Positions 26,189 through 34,291 of a stretch of DNA of 38,537 bases are shown here, piece after piece; positions within the stretch are counted from its first letter, which is position 1, and each line of letters begins with the position of its first letter. Origin of the DNA: an uncultured Agathobacter sp. (GTDB lineage Bacteria; Bacillota; Clostridia; Lachnospirales; Lachnospiraceae); assembly GCA_934307695.1 (NCBI GenBank), contig CAKRCS010000017.1, positions 1-38,537 of the forward strand. Direction: 5' to 3'. The position numbers and the translations under genes were made by a program. The notes under the pieces are model-generated. The model searched no databases and was not told the origin of the DNA. It saw only the letters and a program-made list of their open reading frames with translations.

Positions 26189-27637
26189 ATGAAAATCGGT
26201 GGATTTCATACGCCAACGCCAATACATGATCCGGCTGTATATGTGGGAGAAAACGATACCTATTACATTTTCGGTACACATATGGCCGCGGCGGAATCCA
26301 AGGATCTGAGATATTGGGAGAGCTTCGCGGAAGGCGTGAATGCGCAGAATCCGTTGTTTGATAATCTGTTTGACGACGAGATGGCGGCGTTTGCATATTG
26401 CGGCAGGTTTAACGGAAAAGAATACGCGGTATGGGCTCCTGATGTCTCATACAATCCTTACCTGAAAAAGTACGTCATGTATTTTTGCACATCCGGGTCT
26501 TATATCAAGTCCTGCATCTGTATGGCGACCGCCGATCAGGTAAAGGGACCGTATCACTTCGAGCGCATTTTGCTCTATTCCGGTTTTCAGGAGGCGGATA
26601 TTGATCAGACAAATGTCCGGGAGCAGATCGGGGATGAGGACGTATCGGTCTATTTTAAAAAGGATGGTTCCTACAATAACTTAAGCTGGCCGAACTGCAT
26701 CGACCCGAACCTGTTCCACGATAAGGAGGGCAGGCTGTGGATGGTGTATGGTTCCTGGTCGGGCGGCATCTTCCTGATCGAGATGGATGAAAAGACAGGG
26801 CTTCCAATCCATCCGAAGCGCGATGCCAGAAATCAGGTGGATGCGTACTTCGGGCGCAAGCTCTTAGGCGGCGGGCACAAGTCCATCGAGGGACCGTTTA
26901 TCCTGTATGACGATGTTTCCGATTATTATTATCTGTTTGTCTCCTTCGGCTGGCTGGCGAGGGAGGGCGGCTACCAGATCCGTCTGTTCCGCTCAAAGAA
27001 GCTGGAGGGACCGTATGTGGATATGGAGGGAAAGACCTTCCGGAGAGTCAACCACCACGATCCTTATGGCTTGAAGCTGCTCGGAAATTATATATTTCCA
27101 AGCATGGAGTGTGGATACAAATCACCGGGACACAATAGTGCCTTCAAGGATCAGGATGGAAAGATCTACATTGTGTATCATCAGAGATTCGAGGGGGAGA
27201 GCGAGGTGCATGAGCCGCGAGTCCACCAGCTTTTTCGTACAGGAAACAACTGGCTTACCGTGTGTCCGTTCGCAACGGACGGGGAGATGCTCTGCCCGAA
27301 GAACTATCATGAGTCTGAGATATGCGGAACTTTCTATGTGGTGGAGCATGGACTGGATATCTCCAATGAGATCCACCGGCCGCTCCGCGTAGAGTTCACG
27401 CGGGGCGGGGAGATCCTTAAGCATCTCGATCAGAGTGCGAACCCGGAAAGCCCATTGAAGCTTGAAAGACCGTACGGTTATTATACGCTTGACGGAGAGA
27501 GTAAAATCACATTTTCCCTAAACGGTATCACCTATGAGGGTGTAATCGTGCAGCTAAACGATGAGGCAGGCAACCCGACGATGTGCATTACCGGAGTCGG
27601 GGAAAATCAAAGTGCCTGGGCGGTCAAGTATTTATAA
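26189..27637 (+). CDS. Cytosolic GH43 arabinanase/arabinofuranosidase
   Basis: 482 residues with GTGAGGAG upstream and no signal peptide. The catalytic domain starts at once: base D14 (PIHDPAVYV), D172 (NCIDPNLF) followed by YGSWSGG, and acid E234 (SIEGPF). A C-terminal beta domain runs from about 375 to the end (HRPLRVEFTRGGEI; KITFSLNGITYEGVI). It is related in layout to the catalytic part of the exported GH43 at 19774-21936, so the pair may be paralogues acting on opposite sides of the membrane. It should shorten longer imported arabinan oligomers. Its promoter carries the putative shared operator and is divergent from the regulator gene, the usual arrangement for a locally controlled catabolic gene. 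Confidence 0.88.
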   Translation: MKIGGFHTPTPIHDPAVYVGENDTYYIFGTHMAAAESKDLRYWESFAEGVNAQNPLFDNLFDDEMAAFAYCGRFNGKEYAVWAPDVSYNPYLKKYVMYFCTSGSYIKSCICMATADQVKGPYHFERILLYSGFQEADIDQTNVREQIGDEDVSVYFKKDGSYNNLSWPNCIDPNLFHDKEGRLWMVYGSWSGGIFLIEMDEKTGLPIHPKRDARNQVDAYFGRKLLGGGHKSIEGPFILYDDVSDYYYLFVSFGWLAREGGYQIRLFRSKKLEGPYVDMEGKTFRRVNHHDPYGLKLLGNYIFPSMECGYKSPGHNSAFKDQDGKIYIVYHQRFEGESEVHEPRVHQLFRTGNNWLTVCPFATDGEMLCPKNYHESEICGTFYVVEHGLDISNEIHRPLRVEFTRGGEILKHLDQSANPESPLKLERPYGYYTLDGESKITFSLNGITYEGVIVQLNDEAGNPTMCITGVGENQSAWAVKYL

Positions 27638-27658
27638 AGAAAGCCAGCATAGAGACGG

Positions 27659-28690
27659 CTATGAGGTAAGATCAAGCTGGTGTACGGCAAGATCCATCTG
27701 CTGCATCGTGCCGGCAGTACCGTCCTCATACAAAAAGATACCGGTGCGCCGGATGACTGCGTTGGTGGAGTTGTCCGCACCCTTTAGTGCGAAGCCTGTG
27801 TCGCTGTTGCCAAGATAAATGGCACCGACACCGGCTTCTTTTAAGTCTACGAGGGTGCTGTTGCCGTTCTCGTCCATGCTCCAGATCTGAAGCTTGGAGA
27901 AGATCGGATCTGCCTCGTCGATCCAGCCGTTGCCGTCGGAATCGTAAGCCATGAGATCAGCAAAGCCGTTGCCGCTTTTGACACCGAACAGCTCGCTGCC
28001 GTCGTTGATGCTGCCATCTCCGTTTTTGTCGAATGCGAGATAGCCGCTGCCGGCACTTAGCTGTGAGATCTCCTCCTCCGTTCCGTCGGCGTCAAGATCA
28101 AAGAAGAAGGTCTGGTCGGAGACGGTGGCAGGGGAGGAGGTCAGGTTGATCACCAGCGGATCGCAGAGTACCGGCTGGGTATAATCAATGACCTCGGAGG
28201 TCGCTTCCGTAAAGGAACGCGACATGATCAGATTGAGATTGATGTCAAGAGAACGGCCGTCCGCCGTGTTGACGGTGCCAGCAGCGGAAAAGCTTGTCGT
28301 CTCGGATTCGGAATAGACAAAGCTTGTCTCATAGCGTGTAGTCTGCATGAGGGTAGTCTGGTTAGAAGACGAGGAGGCAGTGCTGCTCGTAAGGTCGTCA
28401 GTTGATGCGCCGCCAAAGAGCAGGCGGAACAGGTAGTCTAACATCTGACCGCGGATCTGACGGATCGTATCTGCCTGTTCAAGCGCAGAGTCATAGCTGA
28501 CGCGCTTGGATGCCTGATAACGATCAACGAGATCGGTAAAGGAGTTGCTCTTATTTCCAGCCGCTTCAGTCTGGCTGGTTATGGCTGGCTGAGCAATCGT
28601 TTTTAAGATGGAAGTGGAGGACGAAGAAGTCGTCTGCTGCTGATAGCTTCGGTGGGAAGCCATGCCTAAATTGCTTGATTGAATAATCAT
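27659..28690 (-). CDS. EF-hand-like Ca-binding protein without signal peptide, possible flagellar export substrate
   Basis: 343 residues from ATG 28690, chosen because AAGGGGTG lies 5 nt upstream. An in-frame ATG at 28783 would add a hydrophobic stretch but has no ribosome site and lies inside a terminator hairpin. The N-terminus (MIIQSSNLGMASHRSYQQQ) is not a Sec signal. A Ser/Thr-rich region runs to about 150. The C-terminal half has three DxDxDG-type loops near residues 192 (DLDADGTEEE), 219 (DKNGDGSINDG) and 247 (DSDGNGWIDEAD), as in dockerin, EF-hand or VCBS-associated proteins. A sigma-28-type promoter lies upstream. I infer a secreted motility-associated protein; the function is unknown. 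Confidence 0.7.
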   Translation of the reverse strand: MIIQSSNLGMASHRSYQQQTTSSSSTSILKTIAQPAITSQTEAAGNKSNSFTDLVDRYQASKRVSYDSALEQADTIRQIRGQMLDYLFRLLFGGASTDDLTSSTASSSSNQTTLMQTTRYETSFVYSESETTSFSAAGTVNTADGRSLDINLNLIMSRSFTEATSEVIDYTQPVLCDPLVINLTSSPATVSDQTFFFDLDADGTEEEISQLSAGSGYLAFDKNGDGSINDGSELFGVKSGNGFADLMAYDSDGNGWIDEADPIFSKLQIWSMDENGNSTLVDLKEAGVGAIYLGNSDTGFALKGADNSTNAVIRRTGIFLYEDGTAGTMQQMDLAVHQLDLTS

Positions 28691-28741
28691 AATTTCACCC
28701 CTTGCTGGGACGAAACCGATCATTTCTAAATGCATCCGTGT

Positions 28742-28803
28742 AAAAAGAAATAAAAGGACGGTAAACAAAAAAAGAAAGTCCATTTCTTTTTATGTTACCG
28801 TCC
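28742..28803 (-). terminator. Long intrinsic terminator in the leader of the EF-hand-like gene
   Basis: GGACGG (28756-28761) pairs with CCGTCC (28798-28803), and the pairing continues inward (TAA/TTA, ACA/TGT, A-rich with TTTCTTTTT) to near 20 bp. On the minus strand it is followed by TTTTATTTCTTTTT (28755-28742). It ends transcripts of the transglycosylase gene, and any transcript from the sigma-28 promoter also has to pass it. Confidence 0.75.
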
Positions 28804-28830
28804 CTGGTTTGCCCGAAAAAATATTATGCG

Positions 28831-28846
28831 TTTGCCGGCCGGCAAA
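28831..28846. repeat. Perfect 16-bp palindrome
   Basis: TTTGCCGGCCGGCAAA reads the same on both strands. It lies within the first 25 nt of the predicted sigma-28 transcript. It could be a protein-binding site or the stem of an RNA element. Confidence 0.6.
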
Positions 28847-28860
28847 GCCGCTTACTATTA

Positions 28861-28887
28861 TTATCGGACGAATTGGAAAATAGTTTA
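28861..28887 (-). promoter_or_regulatory. Sigma-28 (sigma-D/FliA) type promoter
   Basis: On the minus strand: TAAA (28887-28884), exactly 15 nt, then TCCGATAA (28868-28861). The consensus is TAAA-N15-GCCGATAA, so there is one mismatch. The -35 overlaps the stop codon of the transglycosylase gene, and the promoter points to the EF-hand-like gene. Confidence 0.7.
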
Positions 28888-29751
28888 GCTGTTATAGTGG
28901 AACAAAACTTTTTTGACGTAGTTCTGCGTCTCCGTATAAGGAGGAATGCCGTTATACTTGGCAACTGCGCCGCTTCCTGCGTTGTACGCGGCTGCGGCAA
29001 GTGCGATATCGCCATCGTATTTGTCCAGAAGCCGGGAGATCAGCTTGGCACCGCCCATAATGTTCTCGTAGGCATCGTAAGGATTTTCCACACCAAGCTC
29101 TTTGGCGGTCTCTGGCATAAGCTGCATGACACCCATCGCTCCTGCAGAGCTGGTGCAGTTTGCGTTAAAGTCGGATTCGACAAGTGCGATACACTTGAGC
29201 AGCTTCAAATCCACCTCGTAGGTGGAGCTTGCCTCCTCGAAATATTCCTCAAGGGTATCGGAGCAGGAAAGCTCATCGCCCAAGGAAGTAGCAGCCGCTG
29301 TGCTGCCGGAGGCTGCATGCGTGTCAGAAACTGCACCGGACTGCGATGCGGTCGTATCGGAAGCGTCTGCTGTGGTGGCAGAAGCCGTTGCGGCTGCGTT
29401 GCGGCGGGCAGCATCCTCGGCACTTTCTACCTGAATGGAGGAGGTGTCCGACTTGTTGTTGCCGGTCAGTCCGGCCGGGGCGTTAAGTCCGAGTGATTTG
29501 GCAAGTGCAGAATCCAAAGAAAGTCCGTAGCCTCCGTTCTGGCGGATGGCATCGACAGCGGCATCCACCGTGACTGCGCGGACGGCATTTTTCTCTGCCT
29601 GATCCAGCTCGGTGCTTGCCAGAAGTGACTGCGCAGAGGCAAGTGCGTCAGAGAAGGAGACCTCAATATCCGAGGTGACATTGCCGGCACCTGCGGAGGA
29701 AGTGCTGTTTAAATAGGCTTCATCGATCGAAGATTGTATTCTGATACTCAT
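28885..29751 (-). CDS. SLT-type lytic transglycosylase without signal peptide
   Basis: 288 residues; AAAGGAT before the ATG. The C-terminal third (about 176-288) is a transglycosylase SLT domain: catalytic Glu near residue 193 (ALVESDFN), then GAMGVMQLMPETA, and AAYNAGSGAVAKYNGIPPYTETQNYV. It cleaves peptidoglycan glycan strands to anhydromuropeptides. The N-terminal part (MSIRIQSSIDEAYL...) is Ser/Ala-rich, with a helical region (SLLASTELDQAEKNAVRAVTVDAAVDAI) and no Sec signal. That is unexpected for a wall enzyme and suggests export by another route such as the flagellar apparatus. It lies upstream of a gene with a sigma-28 promoter, which supports that reading. Confidence 0.88.
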   Translation of the reverse strand: MSIRIQSSIDEAYLNSTSSAGAGNVTSDIEVSFSDALASAQSLLASTELDQAEKNAVRAVTVDAAVDAIRQNGGYGLSLDSALAKSLGLNAPAGLTGNNKSDTSSIQVESAEDAARRNAAATASATTADASDTTASQSGAVSDTHAASGSTAAATSLGDELSCSDTLEEYFEEASSTYEVDLKLLKCIALVESDFNANCTSSAGAMGVMQLMPETAKELGVENPYDAYENIMGGAKLISRLLDKYDGDIALAAAAYNAGSGAVAKYNGIPPYTETQNYVKKVLFHYNS

Positions 29752-29795
29752 GGGTATTTATCCTTTGTTTTGTACTTTTTATCAATTACGATACC

Positions 29796-29804
29796 ATCAT
29801 ACCA
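29796..29804 (-). promoter_or_regulatory. Possible extended -10 promoter of the transglycosylase gene
   Basis: TGG-TATGAT on the minus strand, about 45 nt before the ATG. The -35 region is poor (TGAAAA at 17-nt spacing), so this is tentative. No sigma-28 pattern is seen here. Confidence 0.4.
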
Positions 29805-29842
29805 CAAAGTTTTTCATTTTTCACGAAAGACTTTAAAATCCC

Positions 29843-29871
29843 TTGAAATTCAAAGAAAATTGATGTAGCAT
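29843..29871 (+). promoter_or_regulatory. Sigma-A-type promoter of the lysA operon
   Basis: TTGAAA (29843-29848), 17-nt spacer ending in TG, TAGCAT (29866-29871). It lies 38 nt upstream of the lysA ATG and is divergent from the transglycosylase gene. Confidence 0.6.
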
Positions 29872-29909
29872 GGTAACAGTTTAATGTTTAAAACTGCAAG
29901 GAGAAAAAG

Positions 29910-31178
29910 ATGAAAAAGATACCGTTTGTGACAAAGCAGCAGATTGAAGAAATTGTAAAGACATATCCGACCCCGTTCCATATTTATGATGAGAAGGGAA
30001 TCCGGCAGAACGCGAAGGCGGTCAAGGATGCATTTGCATGGAATAAGGGCTTCCGCGAGTATTTTGCGGTGAAGGCAACCCCGAATCCGTATATTCTTAA
30101 GATCTTACAGGATTACGACATGGGCTGTGACTGTTCTTCTTACACAGAGCTGATGCTTGCAAAGTCCTGCGGCTTTGACGGCGAGCATATCATGTTTTCC
30201 GCCAACGAGACACCGGCGGAGGAGTTTGCTTATGCAAATGAGCTTGGTGCGATCATCAATCTTGACGATTTTACCCATATCGATTATCTGGAAAAGACGA
30301 TCGGCTACATCCCGGAGACGATCAGCTGCCGATATAATCCGGGCGGAGTATTTGAGCTTAGCAACGGCATCATGGACAACCCGGGAGATGCCAAGTACGG
30401 CATGACCAAGGAGCAGCTGATCGAGGGCTATAAGATCTTAAAGTCAAAGGGTGCGAAGAATTTCGGCATCCATGCATTTTTGGCAAGCAACACCGTGACG
30501 AACGAATACTATCCGGCACTTGCGCGTCAGCTGTTTGAACTGGTAGTTGAGCTTAAGGAAAAGACCGGATGCCATGTTACCTTTGTCAATCTCTCCGGTG
30601 GCGTGGGAATCCCTTATACGCCGGACAAGGAGCCGAATGATATCGGAATCATCGGTGCGGGTGTCCACAAGGCGTTCGATGAAGTGTTAGTACCGGCAGG
30701 AATGGGTGATGTTGCCATCTATTGTGAGATGGGACGCTTTATGCTCGGACCATACGGTGAGCTTGTGACACAGGCGATTCACGAGAAGCATACTTATAAG
30801 GAATACATCGGAGTGGATGCGTGTGCGGCAAACCTGATGCGCCCGGCAATCTATGGGGCATACCATCATCTGACCGTGCTCGGCAAGGAGGATGCACCGT
30901 GCGATCATGTGTATGATGTGGTCGGAAATCTTTGCGAGAACTGCGATAAGTTTGCGATCGACCGCAAGCTGCCGAAGATTGATATCGGGGATTACATCGT
31001 GATCCATGACACAGGAGCACACGGTTTTTCTATGGGATATAATTACAACGGGCGCTTGCGCTCCGCAGAGCTTCTTTTAAAAGAGGACGGAAGTGTCAGG
31101 CTGATCCGGCGCGCAGAGACACCGGAGGATTATTTTGCAACGTTCGACTGCTTTGATGACATCAAGATCAGTCGATAA
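29910..31178 (+). CDS. lysA: Diaminopimelate decarboxylase family protein
   Basis: 422 residues, AAGGAG 6 nt before the ATG. It is a fold-III PLP decarboxylase: the Schiff-base lysine is K55 (YFAVKATPNP), the glycine loop is NLSGGVGIPY, the phosphate-binding EMGR stands where EPGR is usual, and the active-site Cys region is GNLCENCDKF. The C-terminal DTGAHGFSMGYNYNGR motif is present. It should convert meso-diaminopimelate to lysine in the cytosol. The EMGR and ASNT variants make this a divergent subgroup, so a related amino-acid decarboxylase activity is possible. It is followed by a sulfhydrylase gene after 15 nt. Confidence 0.85.
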   Translation: MKKIPFVTKQQIEEIVKTYPTPFHIYDEKGIRQNAKAVKDAFAWNKGFREYFAVKATPNPYILKILQDYDMGCDCSSYTELMLAKSCGFDGEHIMFSANETPAEEFAYANELGAIINLDDFTHIDYLEKTIGYIPETISCRYNPGGVFELSNGIMDNPGDAKYGMTKEQLIEGYKILKSKGAKNFGIHAFLASNTVTNEYYPALARQLFELVVELKEKTGCHVTFVNLSGGVGIPYTPDKEPNDIGIIGAGVHKAFDEVLVPAGMGDVAIYCEMGRFMLGPYGELVTQAIHEKHTYKEYIGVDACAANLMRPAIYGAYHHLTVLGKEDAPCDHVYDVVGNLCENCDKFAIDRKLPKIDIGDYIVIHDTGAHGFSMGYNYNGRLRSAELLLKEDGSVRLIRRAETPEDYFATFDCFDDIKISR

Positions 31179-31193
31179 TATCAGGAGGATGAA

Positions 31194-32477
31194 ATGAGCG
31201 AATACAGTATTAATACAAAATGCGTACAGGCAGGTTACACACCGGGAAATGGGGAGCCGAGACAGATCCCGATCATCCAGTCAACTACGTTCAAATACGA
31301 TACCAGCGAGGATATGGGAAAATTATTTGATCTTGAAGCGGAGGGATATTTCTACACCAGACTGCAGAACCCGACCAACGACCATGTGGCAGCCAAGATT
31401 GCAGCATTAGAGGGAGGAACGGCAGCAATGCTGACCTCCTCCGGACAGGCAGCCAATTTCTTCGCGCTGTTTAACATCTGTGAGTGCGGCAGCCATATCG
31501 TAGCATCTTCTTCCATTTACGGAGGAACCTTTAACCTGATCTCTGTCACGATGGCAAAGATGGGAATTGAAGTGACATTTGTATCTCCGGACTGCACGGA
31601 GGACGAGCTAAACGCTGCATTTCAGGAGAACACCCGTGCCGTATTCGGCGAGACGATCGCTAACCCGGCACTTACTGTACTCGATATTGAAAAATTTGCA
31701 AAGGCAGCACATGCACACGGAGTACCGCTGATCGTGGACAATACGTTCCCGACTCCGGTCAACTGCCGCCCGATCGAGTGGGGCGCAGACATTGTCACCC
31801 ATTCCACGACCAAATACATGGATGGACATGGAGCTGCAGTCGGCGGAGCGATTGTAGACAGCGGACGCTTTGACTGGATGGCTCATGCTGATAAATTTCC
31901 GGGACTTTGTACGCCGGACGAATCTTATCACGGAATCACCTATGCTGAGAGGTTCGGGAAAGAGGGCGCATTCATTACGAAGTGTACCTCACAGCTCATG
32001 CGTGACCTCGGATGCATCCAGTCACCACAGCATGCCTTTCTCCTAAATCTCGGACTGGAATCCTTACATGTCCGTATGCCGCGTCATGTGGAGAACGGAC
32101 AGGCGGTGGCGGAGTTCCTGGAGAAGCATCCGAAGGTGACTAAGGTAAATTATCCGGGATTAAAGAGTGATCCATACTACGAAATCGCACAGAAGTATCT
32201 TCCAAACGGCGGCTGTGGTGTTGTTTCCTTCGAACTTGAGGGCGGAAGAAAAGCGGCAGAGAAGTTCATGAAGAATTTAAAGCTGGCTGCGATTGAGACA
32301 CATGTAGCGGATGCCCGTACCTGCTGCTTAAATCCGGCAACCTCCACCCATCGCCAGATGAACGAGGAGCAGTTAAGAGAGGCAGGTGTTCCGGCAGGAC
32401 TTGTCCGTATTTCCTGCGGACTTGAGGACAAGGAAGACCTGATTGCAGACCTTACGCAGGCGCTTGATGCAATTTAA
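31194..32477 (+). CDS. metY: O-acetylhomoserine sulfhydrylase (aminocarboxypropyltransferase)
   Basis: 427 residues, AGGAGG before the ATG. It is a Cys/Met-metabolism PLP enzyme: FYTRLQNPTNDHVAAKIAALEGG near the N-terminus, the SSGQAA and SSSIYGGT cofactor loops, DNTFPTP, the PLP lysine K207 in HSTTKYMDGHG, and C-terminal RISCGLED. The length and the N-terminal pattern (TKCVQAGYTPGNGEPRQIPI) favour O-acetylhomoserine sulfhydrylase over cystathionine gamma-synthase. It makes homocysteine from O-acetylhomoserine and sulfide. No T-box or SAM riboswitch is present directly upstream; it is probably read from the lysA promoter. Its stop overlaps the next start (TAATG). Confidence 0.9.
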   Translation: MSEYSINTKCVQAGYTPGNGEPRQIPIIQSTTFKYDTSEDMGKLFDLEAEGYFYTRLQNPTNDHVAAKIAALEGGTAAMLTSSGQAANFFALFNICECGSHIVASSSIYGGTFNLISVTMAKMGIEVTFVSPDCTEDELNAAFQENTRAVFGETIANPALTVLDIEKFAKAAHAHGVPLIVDNTFPTPVNCRPIEWGADIVTHSTTKYMDGHGAAVGGAIVDSGRFDWMAHADKFPGLCTPDESYHGITYAERFGKEGAFITKCTSQLMRDLGCIQSPQHAFLLNLGLESLHVRMPRHVENGQAVAEFLEKHPKVTKVNYPGLKSDPYYEIAQKYLPNGGCGVVSFELEGGRKAAEKFMKNLKLAAIETHVADARTCCLNPATSTHRQMNEEQLREAGVPAGLVRISCGLEDKEDLIADLTQALDAI

Positions 32478-33022
32478 TGGATATGGAACGATGCAAGTGG
32501 TGCAATATAAAGAATCCTCTCTATATACAGTATCATGACACCGAGTGGGGAAAAGAGAGGCTTGATGATGCGTATTTATTTGAAATGCTGCTTTTAGAAA
32601 GCTTTCAGGCAGGGCTGTCCTGGGAATGTGTGCTGAACAAGCGGGAGAATTTTAAGGCGGCATTTGACGGTTTTGATGCGTATAAGATCGCGGCGTATGA
32701 TGCGGCGAAACAGCAGGAGCTTGCCGAAGATGCCGGGATTATCCGCAACCGGAGAAAAATCGCGGCAGCAGTTACAAATGCAGCAGTATTCCTAAGAATC
32801 TGTGATGAGTGCGGCAGCTTTGAGGCATATCTGCGCCGCTTCTGGGATGGAAACACGATCTATGAGAATACGCTTACGCACTCGCCGCTTTCCGATGCAA
32901 TCTCAAAGGATTTGCAGAAAAGAGGCATGAAGTTCGTCGGCACGACGATCATCTACTCGTATCTGCAGGCGACCGGCGTGATCAATTCCCATGAAGGGCG
33001 GTGCTTTCTGTATCGCTCGTAG
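32477..33022 (+). CDS. tag: DNA-3-methyladenine glycosylase I
   Basis: 181 residues, the family's usual size. The zinc ligands are in place: C6 and H20 at the N-terminus (RCKWCN...YHDTEWG), H172 and C176 at the C-terminus (SHEGRC). The catalytic-region Glu is E41 (LLLESFQAGLSW). The Tag hallmark FVGTTIIYSYLQATGVINSH is complete. It excises 3-methyladenine from alkylated DNA. The start overlaps the metY stop by one base, so translation is likely coupled; a second ATG two codons later is possible. Functionally unrelated to its operon neighbours. Confidence 0.95.
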   Translation: MDMERCKWCNIKNPLYIQYHDTEWGKERLDDAYLFEMLLLESFQAGLSWECVLNKRENFKAAFDGFDAYKIAAYDAAKQQELAEDAGIIRNRRKIAAAVTNAAVFLRICDECGSFEAYLRRFWDGNTIYENTLTHSPLSDAISKDLQKRGMKFVGTTIIYSYLQATGVINSHEGRCFLYRS

Positions 33023-33116
33023 GTTTGTCTGTGGAAGCGCGAGGATAGGAAGAATAGATTGGAACAAGTTTGCATAGGACACCGGGAGAGGTTTTTTACT
33101 ATCCTATGCGTGGGGG

Positions 33117-33132
33117 AAAGAAATATTTCTTT
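33117..33132. repeat. Perfect 16-bp palindrome upstream of hicB
   Basis: AAAGAAATATTTCTTT reads the same on both strands, 35 bp before the hicB start. HicB antitoxins autoregulate through palindromes near their promoter, so this may be an operator. A further inverted repeat GCATAGGA (33072-33079) / TCCTATGC (33102-33109) lies just upstream. Confidence 0.5.
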
Positions 33133-33167
33133 ATTTTTTAGGATAGTTGTATGGGAGGGCGTTTGCA

Positions 33168-33589
33168 ATGAAGCAGGTTTATCCGGTAATATTCACACAA
33201 CTAAAAGATGAAAAAATATGGTATTGATAGAAGTGCCAGATTTAGAAATCCTTACAGAAGGATTTGGCATGGCGGATACTGTGGATATGTCAAGAGATGC
33301 GATCGGGTTAAAAGGGATTTGTTTAGAGGATGAAAAAAAGAAAATTCCGCAACCGAAAACATTGGAAGAAATAGATATTTCTAAAGGAACATTCGCGGAC
33401 GAAGGTGTTGGATGCCTATCACTTGTGGATATTGATTTTCAAGAGTACCGCCGAAAATCTGATAATAAAACGGTACGGAGAAATGTAACGCTTCCAAATT
33501 GGCTGAACTGTGAAGCGGAAAAAGCGCACATTAACGTGTCAAGAGTTTTGCAGGAAGCTTTAATGATGCGGTTAGGTGTTTCAAAGTGA
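33168..33589 (+). pseudogene. hicB: Frameshifted HicB-type antitoxin
   Basis: An ATG at 33168 behind GGGAGGG opens MKQVYPVIFTQLKDEK, a normal HicB N-terminus, but the frame stops at TGA TAG near 33225. The rest continues in another frame from 33218 (VLIEVPDLEILTEGFGMADTVDMSRDAIGLKG) through DFQEYRRKSDNKTVRRNVTLPNWLN to the ribbon-helix-helix-like C-terminus (NVSRVLQEALMMRLG). One extra A in the run of six A at 33214-33219 would restore the full-length protein. This is either a real single-base deletion or a homopolymer sequencing error. No hicA toxin gene is found on either side, although it is normally adjacent, so even a repaired gene would be an orphan antitoxin. Confidence 0.8.
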
Positions 33590-33726
33590 GGAAAGCATCA
33601 CATTGACAGAGTTGTTGTAAAATATACAAATGGGATTATAGTGGATGATTTTGTTATAAGTGGGTATACGGAAACTCTGGTCATGATGTGTTCGGCAAGC
33701 GAAAATTATGGATATGAGTAGTAATG

Positions 33727-33760
33727 AATAACCGTCTACATAGCGTAGGCGGTTATTTAT
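33727..33760 (+). terminator. Intrinsic terminator
   Basis: AATAACCG (33727-33734) pairs with CGGTTATT (33750-33757), with CTAC/GTAG inside and TAT after. It lies about 130 nt after hicB. The stretch between (33600-33720) shows an unassigned open run (VVVKYTNGIIVDDFVISGYTE) with no good start. Confidence 0.75.
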
Positions 33761-34110
33761 TATGGAAAAAAAGCATATATAATTTCGGTAAAGGAAGATA
33801 GTTTTGATTAACTTATGGATATATGAATATGGCGGGAAAATCAAGAGTGTTGGTAAGGAGGGAAACTCATATATTGGCGCAACATAGGAAGTTACAGATG
33901 AGGAAGAATGCGGAAAAGGGAAATTTTAGAAGATCGGAATTATGGTTGAATGTGATGGAGCACTGGGGATTCAACCACGAATACATTACACTATGCAGGT
34001 AAACAGAATGACATGAAGCTTGTAGATCATCTTATAAATGCAAAGCTCAATATATGTGCTGGAACAGCCTATGGGATAAATGAAATATTTGAGAAGTGAA
34101 AGCGGTCGGG
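33761..34110 (+). pseudogene. Decayed coding debris, unidentified
   Basis: Short open runs in two frames are separated by stops: LINLWIYEYGGKIKSVGKEG, then VTDEEECGKGKF, then IMVECDGALGIQPRIHYTMQ, then LVDHLINAKLNICAGTAYGI. The pieces look like eroded protein sequence rather than random DNA, but I recognise no family. AT-rich compared with the region left of 33 kb. Confidence 0.35.
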
Positions 34111-34161
34111 GAGCACGCACCCAATATACAGATTAAGGCAGAGCAGATTGCTCTGGTTTAC

Positions 34162-34206
34162 CTAGCTTTTAAGTTTTAGGAACAAATAACATAACCAAGC
34201 GATCAT
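34162..34206 (-). other. Candidate 14-residue hydrophobic peptide with very strong ribosome site
   Basis: On the minus strand TAGGAGGT lies 6 nt before an ATG opening MIAWLCYLFLKLKS followed by TAG. A perfect hairpin CAGAGC-AATCT-GCTCTG (34139-34155) follows directly. This layout recalls type I toxin peptides, but the peptide is very short and may be a remnant. No antisense promoter could be confirmed. Confidence 0.25.
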
Positions 34207-34291
34207 TTTAATACCTCCTACTAGCTAGTATATGCAGAGGGGATGATTCACTTGACAGATGGAAAAGTCTACAAAAAACGCATATTGATAA

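Noticed and set aside
28691..28783. Upstream start adding a hydrophobic N-terminus to the EF-hand-like protein
   Set aside because: The ATG at 28783 lies in the loop of the terminator hairpin and has no ribosome site, while ATG 28690 has AAGGGGTG at good spacing.
28790..28860. Cyclic-di-GMP class I riboswitch in the leader of the EF-hand-like gene
   Set aside because: GGGCAAACC and GGGACG strings occur on the minus strand, but the intervening P2 hairpin and the GCAAAGCC and receptor segments are missing or misplaced.
28792..29496. Open frame of 234 codons on the plus strand antisense to the transglycosylase gene
   Set aside because: The minus strand encodes a complete SLT domain with catalytic residues; the plus frame is Cys/Gly/Arg-rich without a family or ribosome site.
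29872..31193. T-box, lysine or SAM riboswitch before lysA or metY
   Set aside because: The lysA leader is under 40 nt and the lysA-metY gap is 15 nt; both are too short for these elements.
33023..33167. hicA toxin gene upstream of hicB
   Set aside because: No frame in this stretch gives a HicA-like sequence; it only contains inverted repeats and a palindrome.
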